Notes under the pieces: model-generated
Database searches by the model: none
What the model was told of the DNA's origin: nothing
Seen by the model: only the letters and a program-made list of their open reading frames with translations
In this document: piece by piece, positions 48,192 to 60,500 of the stretch
Position numbering within the stretch: the stretch's first letter is position 1
Layout of the letters: the number at the start of each line of letters is the position of its first letter
From: Schizophyllum amplum
Taxonomy: Eukaryota; Basidiomycota; Agaricomycetes; Agaricales; Schizophyllaceae
Assembly: GCA_007026445.1 (NCBI GenBank)
Contig: VDMD01000008.1
Span: 930,001 to 994,000 of the forward strand
DNA: 64,000 nucleotides
Direction: 5' to 3'
Translations under genes and position numbers: made by a program

Positions 48192-49623
48192 ATGAGCTGC
48201 CGTCGCCTCCCTCTGGACTTCAGCGACCTCGACTTGCTACCACGCAAGCGGGCGCGCCTCACACCAGTGCGCCGCTCGGCGGTGCATCCAGCAAGCCAGG
48301 TCGACCCCATCTTCCACACCCCGGCTCTCATGGACCTCCTCTCCCTCGATGTCTCGCAGGCCGTCAAGGGTAAGCACCACTCGCCACTAATTCCCTCAAA
48401 GACATCTCTAACTCCCGCTCGCAGAGTACATCGTTGACGTTGCATGCGATGCTGTCGACTTCGCTATCGACGATCCAATTTCTTGCAGTCGCTCGGGCAT
48501 GCTCTGGACCAGGCCTGACAAGCATTACTTCTCCGCATTCGCGTCCAACGTGATCGAAAACTCGGGCGTTGCAATGCCTGTACTCCTGGTCGCGCTCGTA
48601 TACATTCGTCGTGCGCGGGGACAACTGCGCATCGACCTCGACGAGTGGGCTTACCAGCGCGTCTTCCTCGGCGCCCTCATAGCCGCGTCTAAGGTAAGCT
48701 ACTCAATGATTCTACTCATTTGATAGGCTAATGCCTGACGTCTGACGTAGTACACGAATGATACCTCGCCCAAGGCCGCGCATTGGTCCGCATACACTGG
48801 CACGTTCGGCAAGCGCGATGTTGCATTGGTCGAGCGCGAGTTCCTCGGCGTCCTCGATTACCGCCTCGGTATCACCGAGGAGGACCTCCTCGTGCACTAC
48901 GACGCGCTCTTGTGCCCACCCGTTGAACCTGTCGAGCTACCTTTTCCGGACGCATTCCCCCTACCCCCATCCCGTGCGAGCTCGCCTCAAGACATCCCAG
49001 AGCTCGAGCCCTCGTCCGCGTGGAGCCCCGAGAGCGAATGCCCCTCGCCTGTCACGCCTCCAGCATGGACTCCGCAGGGCGCTCCCTCATTACGGTTGGC
49101 AGACAACTTCAGGCGCCGACGTAGGTCTCCACGCACGCGCGCCGAGCTTGCCTTCCATGAGGCGACGCGGAACCTGCGCACCACCATGCCCCTTCGCCTG
49201 CCGCAGCACAAATTCCGCCTCCCACACGCCGATGCACAGCTTCTACGCAGCGACGCTCACCTACTGTACAGCGCAGCGCGCCTCGAAGGCGGCCGCCCAT
49301 ACACCCCAGGACGTCTACCGCAAGTCGAGGCACGGATCTCGTATACAGAGGCACGGGATGCCCAGTCAGAGGCACGGCATCCGCATTCCGCACCGCACAT
49401 CCTATCTCCTCCTACGGTGCATCATCACACAGAGGCGCGCTTCCTGCGCACCGGCGCACCCTTGCTGAGCGCGAAGGCGCCCATCGGAGGTCGCGATGTT
49501 CATGGTCACGGGCTGCCTGTTGGGCACGTGCAGTTGAACAACCACGTGACAATGAACGACCATGTGCCCGTCATCCTGCATGGTCGCACACGGAGTCAGA
49601 TAGCTTTCCTGGACTGTCTATAA
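48192..49623 (+). CDS. PHO80/Pcl-type cyclin with a long repetitive C-terminal tail
   Basis: Regulatory subunit of a Pho85-like CDK, in phosphate signalling or cell-cycle control (subfamily not decided). Exons 48192-48369, 48425-48693 and 48751-49623 total 1320 nt (439 aa), one clean frame. The N-part has a basic patch (LPRKRARLTPVRR). The cyclin box spans residues about 85-215: MPVLLVALVYIRRARGQLR, WAYQRVFLGALIAASKYTND and VEREFLGVLDYRLGITEEDL. After a Pro/Ser-rich stretch (SPESECPSPVTPPAW) the tail contains a loose repeat of Ala-Arg or Asp-Ala steps (HADAQLLRSDAHLLYSAAR; then VEARISYTEARDAQSEARH). The tail is longer than in yeast Pho80. The start is supported by the TATA position. Confidence 0.85.
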
Positions 49624-50321
49624 AAGGACTCTTGCCCGTTGTAGAATCACCATTGGGCTTTTTGGTCTGGGGGCTGATGTCTTTGATGAAAATACCTCAC
49701 TTACTTACATATGGACTGTCCGCCAGGGATTCGTCTTGGTCTTCTCAAGTCATGGACTCCTTCATACATTATATTTACACTGTCGCCTGCAAACTTACAC
49801 ACTACAACATGTCTTTCTCAAGTAACTTATTCTCACTGTACTTTACTAACGATTGTCTGAACTTCACTGTCGTCCCAGCCGTGCCTTCGCACGGTGCAAA
49901 GCAGTAGGAAATTAAGCAGTAGTCTTGCTGTTTGTCATGATGTCTTCTCTTGAGAAATTACTACCTGCTTGGTCTTAGCCTGCAGCATGTATACATTCAT
50001 AGACGAGGCATATGACCCCTTGTCAACGGTACCGCGGGAGGACCGCTGATACTCCAAAACAGTTGACTGAATGCGAGGCGGAATCGCCCCAGAACACGCA
50101 AGAGCCCATTCAACCCTGTCATATATTTCCCCAATGCTAGCACTGGTCCTGCTCATAGGAGCCCAATCTCGCAGCTATAGCTACAACCAAATAGTATATG
50201 CAGTAAAAAGACGCCACCGTCAAGACAGCGTCTCTGATCTTCGAGATCATGGAAGGACACTCAGATCGTCTGGAATGCACGCAGGCAGCAAAACCACCCC
50301 ATTTTCAAGAGCTTCACTCCA
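49624..50321. other. Intergenic, convergent 3' flanks
   Basis: Between the cyclin (plus) and the larger GH131 gene (minus). T-rich UTR-like sequence near 49700-49870; no gene seen. Confidence 0.5.
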
Positions 50322-52291
50322 TCAAAGGAGGAGCCGCCCAAATTTGCCGTCACGCTTCGCGCGCCCGGCCATGTTGTAGTTGTACGTCGCGCTCGTCATA
50401 CAGGTGTCCTTTGCCGCGCTGCACCCCGTGAAGTCAGGGTTCGGCTGGGAGGCGGCGAGGCACTTGTTGTACTCTGCGGAAGGCATTGATGATGGTATTA
50501 CACAATGATCAGACAACGAAACTGACCATTCATGCAGCAGTTAGCGTCAACAACGCCGCTCGCGTTGGCCGTGCAGGAGCTAGATCCGGTGGGCGTGGAG
50601 GCAGCTGAGCTGGCGACGGACGTGGCAGGGGCCGAGGTCTGGACTGCGGACGTCGAAGGGGCAGCAGAGCTCGCAACTGCAGAGGACGAGGAGGCGGATG
50701 TGGCCGCCTCGGAGGTCGAGGCTGCGATGGACGTTTCTACAGGCGCAGAGGTCTCAGCAGCGGACGTCGCGGGCGCAGAGCTTTCGGCGACGGACGACGG
50801 CGCGGCGACGCTCGTCTCAACCGCGGAGGAGGCGGGCGCTGAGGACTCGATGGGCGCGGACGACGAGGAGGCGGGCGCAGTAGAGGTCTCAGCAACCTCA
50901 GAGGTCGTCTCGATGGCAGAGGTCGAATCGGCAGGGACAGACGGCTCAACGACGCCGGTCGAGGCCGCGGAGGTCTCAGCGGGCGCAGACGTGGCGGCAG
51001 CAGTGGTGGATGCAGCAGCGGAGGTCTCAACAGCGCTGCTTGAGGGAGCAGCGGCGACGACCGTGGAGGTCGCCTCTGCCGAGGACGAAGCGATCTCAGT
51101 CGTGGCATCAGCCGACGTGGAGGCAGCGGCAGAAGTAGAAGCGACAACGGAGGTGGAAGCTGCCACATCATAAGTCAAGAGCCGAGCACACCTTCAACAG
51201 TTTACTCACCAGCCGCACTTGTCTCTGAGCCACCGGACGACGAACCGGAGCCAACCGAGGTGGTAGCAGGGGCGTCTTCGATGTAGACGCCGCTGAAGAA
51301 CCAGTCCTCCGTCACAGCCGCAGTGCTGAGCTTCAGCACGCCGACATGCCAGTCCGCAGAGTTCGTCGAGGTGGACGCGGAGACGGGCTCGACGACTTGG
51401 GTCAACTCATCCGAGCCGGTGGAAGCCCACAATGCAACCGTGCCCGCGTCGAACTGGACCAAATATTTGTTTAGCAATCGCCCCCAAACAGCACAGGTCT
51501 CGCAAAAGGGAACAGGAGAAGATGACTCACGTCGATATCGTACGCGAAATTGTACCAAGTGCCCGCGTCAAAGGCTGTGCTCCACTGTGAGGTGCCTCCA
51601 ACGAACCAGTGGAGGTCCTCGTCGCCCACTCCGTACTTCAGCTCAGTGAAGTGACTCTCGAAAAAGGCAACCTGGTGCTCGATCGAGGACTGAGGTGCGG
51701 GTTAGCGGGTGGCAACGCGGTCCCAAGGGCCAGACTCACATCAGGCGCATTCGTGTCGGAACGAGACACGGAGAAATGGTAGAAAAGGTTGCCAGTCTGC
51801 AGGTAAAGCAGGTCAGACGCCGAAGGAGCCGGAGACTAAGGGAGTGTAGAAGACGCACGCCGAGGTTCTCGCTTGTCTGCGGAATGAGCTCGGTGCGCTC
51901 CATGGTTTGGCCGTTCCAGAGTGCGGTGCCATCAATGGTAGCGCGTAGGCCATTCGTCTGGGTGGACGCAGGGTTCTTGAACGAGGGGTCCAAGCCGAGG
52001 TATGTCGAAGTGTCGCCACTGCCGTGAATGTACTGCAAGTGTGAGCATCAGTTATGATGAGTCTCTCCCTTGTTTGATTCATCACGCACCCATTGATACT
52101 CTCCGACCGGGTTGGAGAAGCTCCCTGTAGATTATATCAATCGTGAAGAGCCATCCGCAGGATTAGCCAGAGAACGTACATGCATCGAAGTCCGCTGCAG
52201 ACGTGTACGCGTCGAAGCTACCGTCCCAGACCACGGTGCCCGCCCGCACGGTCGAGGCGATCAGAAGGGTAGCGAAAGTAATGCCAATCAT
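50322..52291 (-). CDS. GH131 beta-glucanase with long Ser/Ala/Thr linker and Cys-rich C-terminal module
   Basis: Secreted enzyme of the fungal GH131 family, active on beta-1,3/1,4/1,6-glucans. Signal peptide MIGITFATLLIASTVRA, then GTVVWDGSFDAYTSAADFD. The GH131 core runs through QWYIHGSGDTSTYLGLD, NGQTMERTELIPQTSENLG, FESHFTELKYGVGDEDLHW, GTWYNFAYDID and DWFFSGVYIEDAP. Then about 200 residues of Ser, Ala, Thr and Glu (51170-50560), a probable O-glycosylated stalk. The end is a small module with six Cys (SSSCTA, NCCMN, then EYNKCLAASQ, FTGCSAAKDTCMTS) finishing at TGA 50324-50322. Introns split both core and tail; no frame break is needed. The C-terminal module is not a fungal CBM1; its role (binding or wall anchoring) is unknown. 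Paralogue at 54117-55159. Confidence 0.88.
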
Positions 52292-52420
52292 CTTGGACGG
52301 CGTCAAAGGAAGGACTCAAGAAAGAATGTGAGGGGAACGACGAAGGCAAAGGGAACGATGAGGGTGAGGGACGAGAGAGAGAAATGCAATGGAAAACAGC
52401 CAGGAACGGCCGTTGATTGT

Positions 52421-52427
52421 TTTTATA
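52421..52427 (-). promoter_or_regulatory. TATA box of the larger GH131 gene
   Basis: CTATAAAAAC on the minus strand, about 130 nt upstream of the ATG at 52291. Confidence 0.45.
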
Positions 52428-53931
52428 GTCCGTCGAGGCACAGTAACTATGACGCTCGGATCACTGACGCGCATGGCGGGCTGTAACTGTAAGATGCCGT
52501 GGATAATTGTCGGAACGCAACCTGAACCTGGAAACGGACAGGAAACGGAAGACGAAGTTGAACACCGAGACTGCACGTGTCAAGCGTTGCTTTGGACTCA
52601 TAAGGCCCAGAGAGAAGTCCGTCTTCAACTTGTCCTGTCCGACGAGGGCGAGCCAGGACGAAAGTATTTCAAATGATGAAAACAGTATCTGCTGAGGTCG
52701 AGCGAGATCTTGTTTGAAGTTGGATTTTGGTCAGAAAATGAATCACGGCCATGAATTCATGTGTGAAGACACTGTGGGAACGTTGAAGGGACTTGTAAAT
52801 GTCGCGACTTTTCTGAAGGTCGTCCACGTGTTCATAAGAGGAAGGCTTCGACTTGCGGACGCGCTCTGTCCTGTTCTCTCACCATCGACGCCATGAACCG
52901 CAAGTATGCGGAGTCGACACCGTCTGACGCAGTGCTCCTCTCCCCCATCCCGGATGCTACTCGCTAGCGTCCACCAATGACCACGATCATGGCCGCCGTC
53001 GAGGAAGGGCCAGCTGCTCCGAGGCCGAGCGATGGGCTGACCGGCCGTGTTGGGGTCTTTCATGTGCGTGTTCTGTGCTACAAACTTGCTTCTTGCTTAG
53101 GATGATCTCGTAGCTGAGTAACACGTCGGCAGAAGTCGAGATGACGCCAGGTCAGTCGTCTTTGTCTGCCAGGGCCCAGCGCCCAGCACTGGCGTCGATG
53201 CGAGACGCAGCCCCAGCAGGACATATGAATGCACCCCGCGAACGACCTACCAGAAACACTGTTCATCCCACTTCCTACGCCTGTCGTCGCGTTAACGTAT
53301 CCCAGACCCTGCGCTTCCGCGCGACCACCCATGATCCCGATCGCGACGGTGCCGCCCAAGGGTGCGGTGAGCTCTACGAACAGCTGTCTTGCGTGATACT
53401 CATGCATCTGCAGCTCGAGGAGGCGCGCTCGCCTGACGCTGAGAATGTTGTGGATGTGGTGCGTTGTCTTTGTATCTGTGGAACTCCGCTCACGCGCATC
53501 TGCCAGGTTGCCGCATAGTAAGTATGTAAGTGAGTAAGTATATTCCAGGCTTATAGCGACGCTCGGGCCCTTCCCGGCCCATGTGGTCGCTCGCTCGCCG
53601 TGCACTGTCAGTGCATAGCTACCATTGCCTCTTGGAGTTCTCGTCTAGCTTATACATGTTGCATACGTGATATCCTTAGATACTGTATATATTGATTCCT
53701 GCCAATATACACTGTTGCCTGCATCTCTTCGCGTGCGTGCAGGCTCGACCTGCCCATATTTCACCAGGAGTAAAACAAAAAAGCTGTCTACCGAGGTATT
53801 GGCAGGACGAGCGTGACCGTATGCCAATTTAAGTTTCCATCAGGTTTCGACTACGCTCGCTGAGGCTCGAAATCACAATCGACGGAGATCGGATGGGGCA
53901 TTGCCTGCGCGAAACCTCTCGCAGAGAGTCG

Positions 53932-54007
53932 TTCAAGCCCGTTCTGGGTAGACGGACTTCTCTCTGGGGTTCAAGCCCGTTCTGGGTAGACGGACTTCTC
54001 TCTGGGC
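53932..54007. repeat. Perfect 38-bp tandem duplication
   Basis: Two identical head-to-tail copies, 53932-53969 and 53970-54007, beginning GTTCAAGCCCGTTCTGGG. Non-coding, 110 bp beyond the 3' end of the smaller GH131 gene. Confidence 0.95.
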
Positions 54008-54116
54008 ATAAGGACCCATCTTCTCATATGCTGCCCCGACTTCATATAGTCTACACATTTAACTATTCCCAATAGAACACAGCTCGTACGCCTCAACCTC
54101 CAAGTAGACGTGACAT

Positions 54117-55159
54117 TCACGCAGCACCGGCAATGGAGGTGGTGATGGGCGCGTCCTCAACGTACACACCGCTGAAGTACCAGTCCTCGACATCGTTTTG
54201 CGTCTGAAGGCGGAGCACGCCGAGGTGCCAGTCGGCCGAGTTGGTCGACGTAGACGCGGAGATAGGGCCAGCGACCTTCTCGAGCTCGCCGGCATCCGTG
54301 GAGGTCCACAGGCTGACGGTGCTTGAGGAGAACTGAAAGGGAAATTGTCAGCCATGTTTGGATGAGCAGGCCCGAGACCATTCGCACATCGATATCGTAG
54401 GCAAAGTTGTACCACGTGTCCGCGTCGAAGGGCGTGCTCCACTGCGAGGTTCCGCCAACGAACCAGTGCAGGTCGTCATCCCCGTTCACGCCGTACTTGA
54501 GCTCGGTAAAGTGGCTTTCAAAGAACACGACCTGGTGTTCAAGAGAAGACTATATCACGAGCCCCAGTCAGTCCTTCTTGACTTGTTCAAGCATATTGGA
54601 TCCACTCACCACCGGGGCGTTCTCGTCCGAGTGCTTCACGGAGAAGTGGTACAGCAAGTTGCCGGTCTGCAAGACGTGTGAGCTGACAAATGTATTTCGA
54701 ACAGTAAGCGGCTCACCCCGAGGTTCGCCGTTGTCTGCGGTATGAGCTCGGTGCGCTCCATGGTCTGCCCGTTCCAGTTCGACGTGCCGTCAATCGTAAC
54801 CTTGACGCCATGGCTCTCGCTGCCAGCCGGGTTCATGTACGAGGCGTCGAGGGCGAGGTAGTCCGACGTAGCGCCGGGGCCGTGGATGTACTGCAGGCGA
54901 GGAGGATATGTCAAGCGTGCTCGCATTCAAGCCATGCACATTCACTTACCCACTGGTACGGTCCAACCTGGTTCGCCCAAGACCCTGCACGCGATCTTCC
55001 TGTCAGCATCCGTTGGGACCTTTCAAGTACAGAGCGACACTCACACTTGTCGATATCAGCCGTCGTCGAGAACTGGTCGAAGCTGCCATCCCAGAGGACA
55101 GTGGCCGCCTGCGCGGCGGAAGCTGCAGCAAGAAGAGAAATGGCCGAGATGCTGAGCAT
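54117..55159 (-). CDS. GH131 beta-glucanase, single-domain form
   Basis: Secreted paralogue of the gene at 50322-52291. Signal peptide MLSISAISLLAAASAAQA, then ATVLWDGSFDQFSTTADID; the first intron joins to KWSWANQVGPYQW. The core has YIHGPGATSDYLALDASY, NGQTMERTELIPQTTANLG, FESHFTELKYGVNGDDDLHW, TWYNFAYDID and DWYFSGVYVEDAPITTS, ending in Ala-Gly-Ala-Ala at TGA 54119-54117. Introns sit at the same places as in the other copy, which supports a duplication. It lacks the linker and Cys-rich module. A TATA-like ATAAG lies about 55 nt upstream. The strongly conserved blocks suggest both copies are active enzymes. Confidence 0.92.
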
Positions 55160-56072
55160 GATGAGGTGATGCGAGGGATATCGAGATCGTGGATCTGCGA
55201 CCGCCGCCCTCCTTACTTATACTACCCGCAGAGGGCCATCTACCATCGCACGGGCAAATAAAAGGCGAAGATTCACCGCAAAGAAGTAGGAGGCCATGAA
55301 TGCATGATCTCCGGCGAGCGCAGGATAATCGTCGGTGCGGGGGAGATTCGTGGGTGCGGGTGACCGCCGTCGAGACTAGCAGTGGTCCCATGATGCAGAC
55401 GGCGCAGGGTGCCCGGAGGTGGTCGATGAGTGCGTTTGCGCAATGTTCGAATCAGAATGCAGCCAGTCTAAGACCCGTGGTACAGCCGAGTTATAGGACA
55501 AGGCACTGCGTAGAGTGGAAGGCGTTCGGGGCGGACGCAAGTCGGAGGCTCACGCAGAACTTAAAGTTGAGTGAAATCTCATTGTGAGAGGGAGGAAGGG
55601 GTTCGACTTGCAGTGCCTCGAAGGTACCGCGATGACCGAGAAGTAAAACCCAGCAAAGTTCAGGTCAAGACAAGCGCTGAGCCACGCTGAAGCCTCGCTG
55701 AGCTCGCACGTTGACAGATAATCCGCATTTGGAAGGCTTTGTTGTCTCCGAGCGCCAATGACCTGTTCAGTGTCCTACATTTCGAATGACGCCTCCCCAA
55801 GTTCGAATCGCACGATAAGTCCTTCCTCAATCCAAAATTGAGGCGAGTCCTCTCCGAGTCCGAACACCCCAACCCCGAACCGACACGAGGTTTCTACATG
55901 TATACACCATTATGACCGGCGGACCATCGCACCGTTAAGTACAACACTACATAGGTGCTCTAAGGTCATTGACCGTGCTGTCCCAACCAACCGAGTCCAT
56001 GACTAGCAACCATCGCAAGTCAACAGTCGCACCAGCATCCATCGCTCGCGCCCGCCTGCACCCATTGCGCAC
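55160..56072. other. Intergenic
   Basis: Promoter of the single-domain GH131 gene and 3' flank of the MRX19-like gene. No gene; T-loop-like GTTCGAATC near 55803 has no matching tRNA arms. Confidence 0.5.
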
Positions 56073-57264
56073 CTACGCCTCCGGCTTTTTCACCTCTCCC
56101 CTCTTCAATCTCAAGCGCGCCTGTTCGAGCGCACGATACAGGTCCGCCTCCGCCGACGGCTTCAGGTTCAGAATTTGCAGGATGGCCGGCACGGAGTCCT
56201 TCGTGAGCAGCAGGTCCACGTCTGGGTTTGCTCTTGTCACAATGGTCTTGCCATCACCCTCCTGCTCCTTGACGGTGGGTTGTTCGCGTGATGGGGGCCG
56301 GTAGGAGCGATATAGGATGTCAAGCGCTTCGCTCGGCTCCGGGTGTATTGCCCCGCTGTCGATGAGAGATTGAAGGTATTGCGACGCACGCCATGCTGCA
56401 ATTATACTGTGAGCATGCAAGGAGCACAATAAGAAGGGTGGACGTACCCTGGTAATGTGACCAGGAGCGCCAGACGCAGAAGAAGAAGGGAAGGTTAGGT
56501 ATGATCGCTGCGAGGCTGTCAGTTCACCGGCAGCTCACATGAAGAAGGCACACGTACGGATAATCATGAAGGGTGCGGTCAGCGGCGCAGCAATCATCCA
56601 GACGATGAAGCCCTTCTTGTGCCGTGGTGTTCGGTGATCAATCAACGACTTGAGGTGGGCAAGCGTCCCAGGTCCGCTTAGGACTGAGGAGGGATACAGC
56701 AAGGTTATCTAGAGGACAACCCATCAGTCAGTCCAGATCACCACCAGCGCGCTTGAGCGATACGCACGCTCTCCGACACCTTCGGTCCACTGCTCTCGCT
56801 CCCGGTAACGTCGGGATGTGTGATGGTGGGCCCAATGGAAGGGTCGATGCCCTTGAGCGCCAGCTCCTCGAAGTCGATGCGGTCCACTAGCCGCTCCCCA
56901 TACTCGTAAGTCTTTAACTGTACAGCACATCCCAGTTAGAAGGTATTCTCCAGGAGAGAAATGTTCAGCGCACCTGCCACGATCCCTCGCGCGCCTTGCC
57001 AAACCCTGCCCACGTATTGGCCGCCTTGTCTGTCACCCAGCTCTTCCACCCTTCCTCGGGCTGCGACCACCAGTGGGGCCGCTCAGTCTTCCCCTGCAGA
57101 TCCGCCTTCTTCTTTCCTGATGACTTGGGGGGCTTCGAGATTTGGAAGTGGTAGTAAGTGAGCATGGTGCGCGGCGCCGCAGTTTTGAGCGTCGCGTCAC
57201 CAGCTGGACGCGTTAGAGGGATAGCAACAATGCGCATAGCGCGCGCTGCGGTGGATATAGACAT
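56073..57264 (-). CDS. Mitochondrial K+/H+ exchange-related protein (PF10173, MRX19/YDL183C-like)
   Basis: Inner-membrane protein linked to mitochondrial K+/H+ exchange in yeast (family knowledge). Start MSISTAARAMRIVAIPLTRP at 57264 gives a basic, Arg/Ser N-terminus suited to mitochondrial import; 57291 and 57237 are alternatives. Family blocks: YYHFQISKPPKSSGKKK, WVTDKAANTWAGFGKAREG, LKTYEYGERLVDRIDFEELA, then LLYPSSVLSGPGTLAHLKS. A hydrophobic pair of helices MIAAPLTAPFMIIPIIPN and FFFCVWRSWSHYQAWRA is the membrane part. The acidic/charged C-tail ends RLKRGEVKKPEA. Introns at about 57000-56918, 56768-56710, 56557-56512 and 56447-56400. No frame break. The order is typical for the family. 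Confidence 0.85.
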
Positions 57265-57596
57265 CCTGTGTGAACGCGAGGACGATGGCAAGGAGGTGGG
57301 AGGAACGAAGAAGGGACTTGCATGGCGACGCGTTTGCCCGGCAGCGGTGTCGATGACGTCGCGTAGGCGCCAGCACGATCACGTGGACCATCAATGCGCG
57401 CTGGGTGGCGCGCATGAGGATACTCTAATAGTAGTCAAGTCACTCGACCTAAGTGATGCAACAAACAAGCAAGTTCAAGAGATACAAGCGGGGTACAATA
57501 CTCTAGTCAAGAAAGGGTCAGAATTGTAGTGTACAATAAGGCGAAGGTAGAGTAAGAGTTAGTAGAAATTTAGAAGGCACATAAAACAAAGTTCGT
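57265..57596. other. Intergenic
   Basis: Promoter of the MRX19-like gene and 3' flank of SMC6; nothing else seen. Confidence 0.5.
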
Positions 57597-60500
57597 CTAG
57601 TTGACCGCGCGACGCTCAGGATCCGACATCCTATGCACCTTCACCGAGTCGGTGATGGACACATTGCCCATATCCTGCGGCGTGATCAGGATATACTGCT
57701 TCCTATCCGAAGTGTTCGCCGTGTCAATCTGTAAAAAACATCAGGTTCCCTCCACCGACGCATGTCGAACAACTCACCATCATCCTCATACTGATACGCC
57801 GGTTCACGGCGTCCATGAACACGTCGAACTCGTCGAGGCAGCGCAGCGGGCATCCGATCGACTCCCACAAAGACAGCAGCAGACAAATCGTCGAGAACGA
57901 CTTCTCACCACCGCTCAGCGAGCGCGGGTCCTTCTCCTGCCTCCCGCCACCCTTCGCGATGGCTTGGTCGTCCGTTTGAACCTGGAGGCGTGATGCTCAA
58001 TTCATGTCGGTAGCAAGTCGACAGCAAAAACTCGCACCTTCAAAGTCAAGGTGCCCGCGTCGTGGTCGAAGAGCACCTTGCCGTAGTACCCGCGCTGCGA
58101 CAGATGGTACTGGAAGACATATTTGCACCGCAGCGCAATGTGCCGACGGAATTCTTGCCACTTGGTCAGGCGCATCGTCAACGACCACTTGAGTTGCTAC
58201 ATCCGACATTAGCAAAGCTCGATGAGTTTCACAAATCGGAATGTACCTTGTTCAACCTATTCATCGCCTTCAAGTCGTTCTTCAACTCGTCGACCTTCGC
58301 CCTTGCCTTATTGACCTCAACTGTCATCTCCTCGACACTCTTGCCATGCCGCCTCTCGCGCTCCTTCAACGAGTGCTGCATCGCGCTCAGGTTGCGCTCA
58401 ATTTCGCTAACCTTGCGCGGATTCTCGACCCGCGGACAATATTCGAGCGCCTTCTTCGTCCATTCCTGACGAAACATCAGCGGGATACTGGCACGCCCAA
58501 TGCAGACACTCACCCTAAACTCCGTCGTGAGGACGTCCGCCGCCTCCTGCAGGACATCGATCTGAGCCTGCTCATCCTGCAGCTTCTCTTGATAATGAGC
58601 TTTGTCCGCATTGAGCTTGACGCGCCTCTCCGCAAGAGCGGACAACTGATCCTGCACGTCGTCAGTGCCACGTAACCCGCGCGAGTGCGGCGATCACATA
58701 CCTCGATGCCCCGGGTGCCGTCGAAGAATGCCTCGATCTGAGCTTTGAGCTCGCTGCTCTGGTTCGTGAGTTCCAAGAGCTCCGCATCTATGGCCGCCTT
58801 CTGCTGGTTTATGTCTGCAAATTGCTCCACAGTTTGGCGCTTCTCGTTCTCCGCAGCCTGATTCACTCTCTAAGTCAGACATCTCAAGCACAGGAACAGA
58901 AGAAACGCACCTCCTTGGCAGCCTCAAGAGCTCCGATATCCGAGGTGGGATCCTCCTGCGCTGCTTGTTGGCGAAGTGCGTGCAGGTTCGTCTCGATCTG
59001 GCGCTTTTTCGTGTTCGCCATCCGCGCCTGTGACTGAAGGAGAGGGTAAGCACTTTCGCCATCACCCGAACACCCGCACGTACCGTGAATCCTTCTCCAG
59101 CTCTCTTCGCTGCGTTGAACTCGCGTTGGGCCTCGCGGTACTGCTCGTTGAGCTCATTGTATTCTGCTTCGAGCGCCCGCTTTTGGTCCATGAAGGCCCT
59201 AGGAACGACGTATGTCAGAGATACCCAGAAGGTAGTAGAGCATTACGCACTCGGTTTGGTCGGCTACAGTCGCACCTGCCAACTTCATCCTTGGGTTGTG
59301 CATCCTGACAGGTTCAGACTGACCACCTCCATTCCTGTGTATACTCATGAGCGGCATCATCACAAATATGGTCGTTCGAAACATACGCGAAGGTCGTAAC
59401 CCTGAAGCCATCAAGCGTCCACGCCCTCTGCTGGCCACGCATCGAGCGCATTAGCTGTTCGCCCTCCCGACGCGTATCGGACAGAATCTGACGCTCGATG
59501 CCCAGCTGATTGATGAACACACGCAGTGCGAACTCGTCACTGAACTAGACCACCTGTTAGTTTCTGCAGCACCTCAAGCAACATGTGTCCTCACCTCGAG
59601 TGCACGAAGCACGGTAAGAACGTCCGGGTGAGGCTCGCCATGAGCGTAGTCGAATATATCACGCTCCGTGATGATGATTGTGGTACGCCTGGCTTTCGTC
59701 AGAGATCAGGCCTGCGCGGATGCATAGCAAGCACATACTGATTCCCGTGGCGCTGCAAAAGACCCTGCAGCTGCTTGCGATCGCGCGCGTCCGTGATGAC
59801 GAATGCGTCCAACAGACTGCGCATCTGCCAACTCAAGAACATGCCCCATTTGCGCGGGTCGCGCGCTTTCACGTATTGACCAAGGGGCCCGAGCGGCACC
59901 TCCCCAGACCATCGCATATTCTGAATCTCGTGGACGACGGCCCCAATGTTCCGCCCGTAGTTGGCAAACTGGTCTTGGTTCGCCTGCTGCATGCGCCGGA
60001 TCTCCGACTCGATATTCTGGATTTCATTGCGAAGGCCCCCAATCCGCCTCTCGAAGTCCAAACCGCGCGCCTTGAACCTTTCGGCCTGTTTATCGGCCTC
60101 GGTCGCCTGCTTGCTGAGTTCGTCCGCGCGCTCCACGGCGGCGTCGTACTCAGCCTTCATTTGTTCGATGCGGTCTTGCATCTCCTGCCGCTTAGCCTGC
60201 GTGTCCGCGGCCATACGCTTCTTCTCAGCTTTGATCTCGTCATCGTACTTGCTGATCTGCTTCTGAATGCTTGTGACGGTCTCGTTCATGCTGCGAATGT
60301 CACGCTGCGGATAGATGAGCTCAAAGCCAAGGCCAGTCGAAAGATGCTCACTTGGATTGAGCCGTGATCGTTTTTCTTGGCCTGGATGAGAGCTCCAACC
60401 TCCTTGCGCTTTTCCTGCAGCTCCGTCACGTCCCCGACTTGTTCCATCTGCCGATTGAGTTCTATAATCTTCGCACTTGATTCGTCCAATTCTTGCTGTA

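Larger units (their letters stand above)
52292..54116. other. Intergenic, 1.8 kb between GH131 paralogues
   Basis: Contains the promoter of the larger GH131 gene, TTGAAGTTG-type motifs around 52555-52725, an unassigned minus-strand frame (53605-53078) without homology, and a 38-bp tandem duplication. Confidence 0.45.

Noticed and set aside
49632..49907. Plus-strand frame of 91 codons after the cyclin
   Set aside because: AT-rich 3' UTR composition, with no similarity or start context.
50532..51173. Plus-strand frame of about 213 codons rich in Ala, Glu, Val and Asp
   Set aside because: Exact antisense of the Ser/Ala/Thr linker of the larger GH131; repeat composition keeps the opposite strand open.
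53078..53605. Minus-strand frame of 175 codons between the GH131 genes
   Set aside because: No homology, no splice pattern and no promoter; kept only as a note in the intergenic entry.
55795..55820. GTTCGAATC as a tRNA T-loop
   Set aside because: Flanking bases do not pair as a T stem and no other tRNA arms are found.
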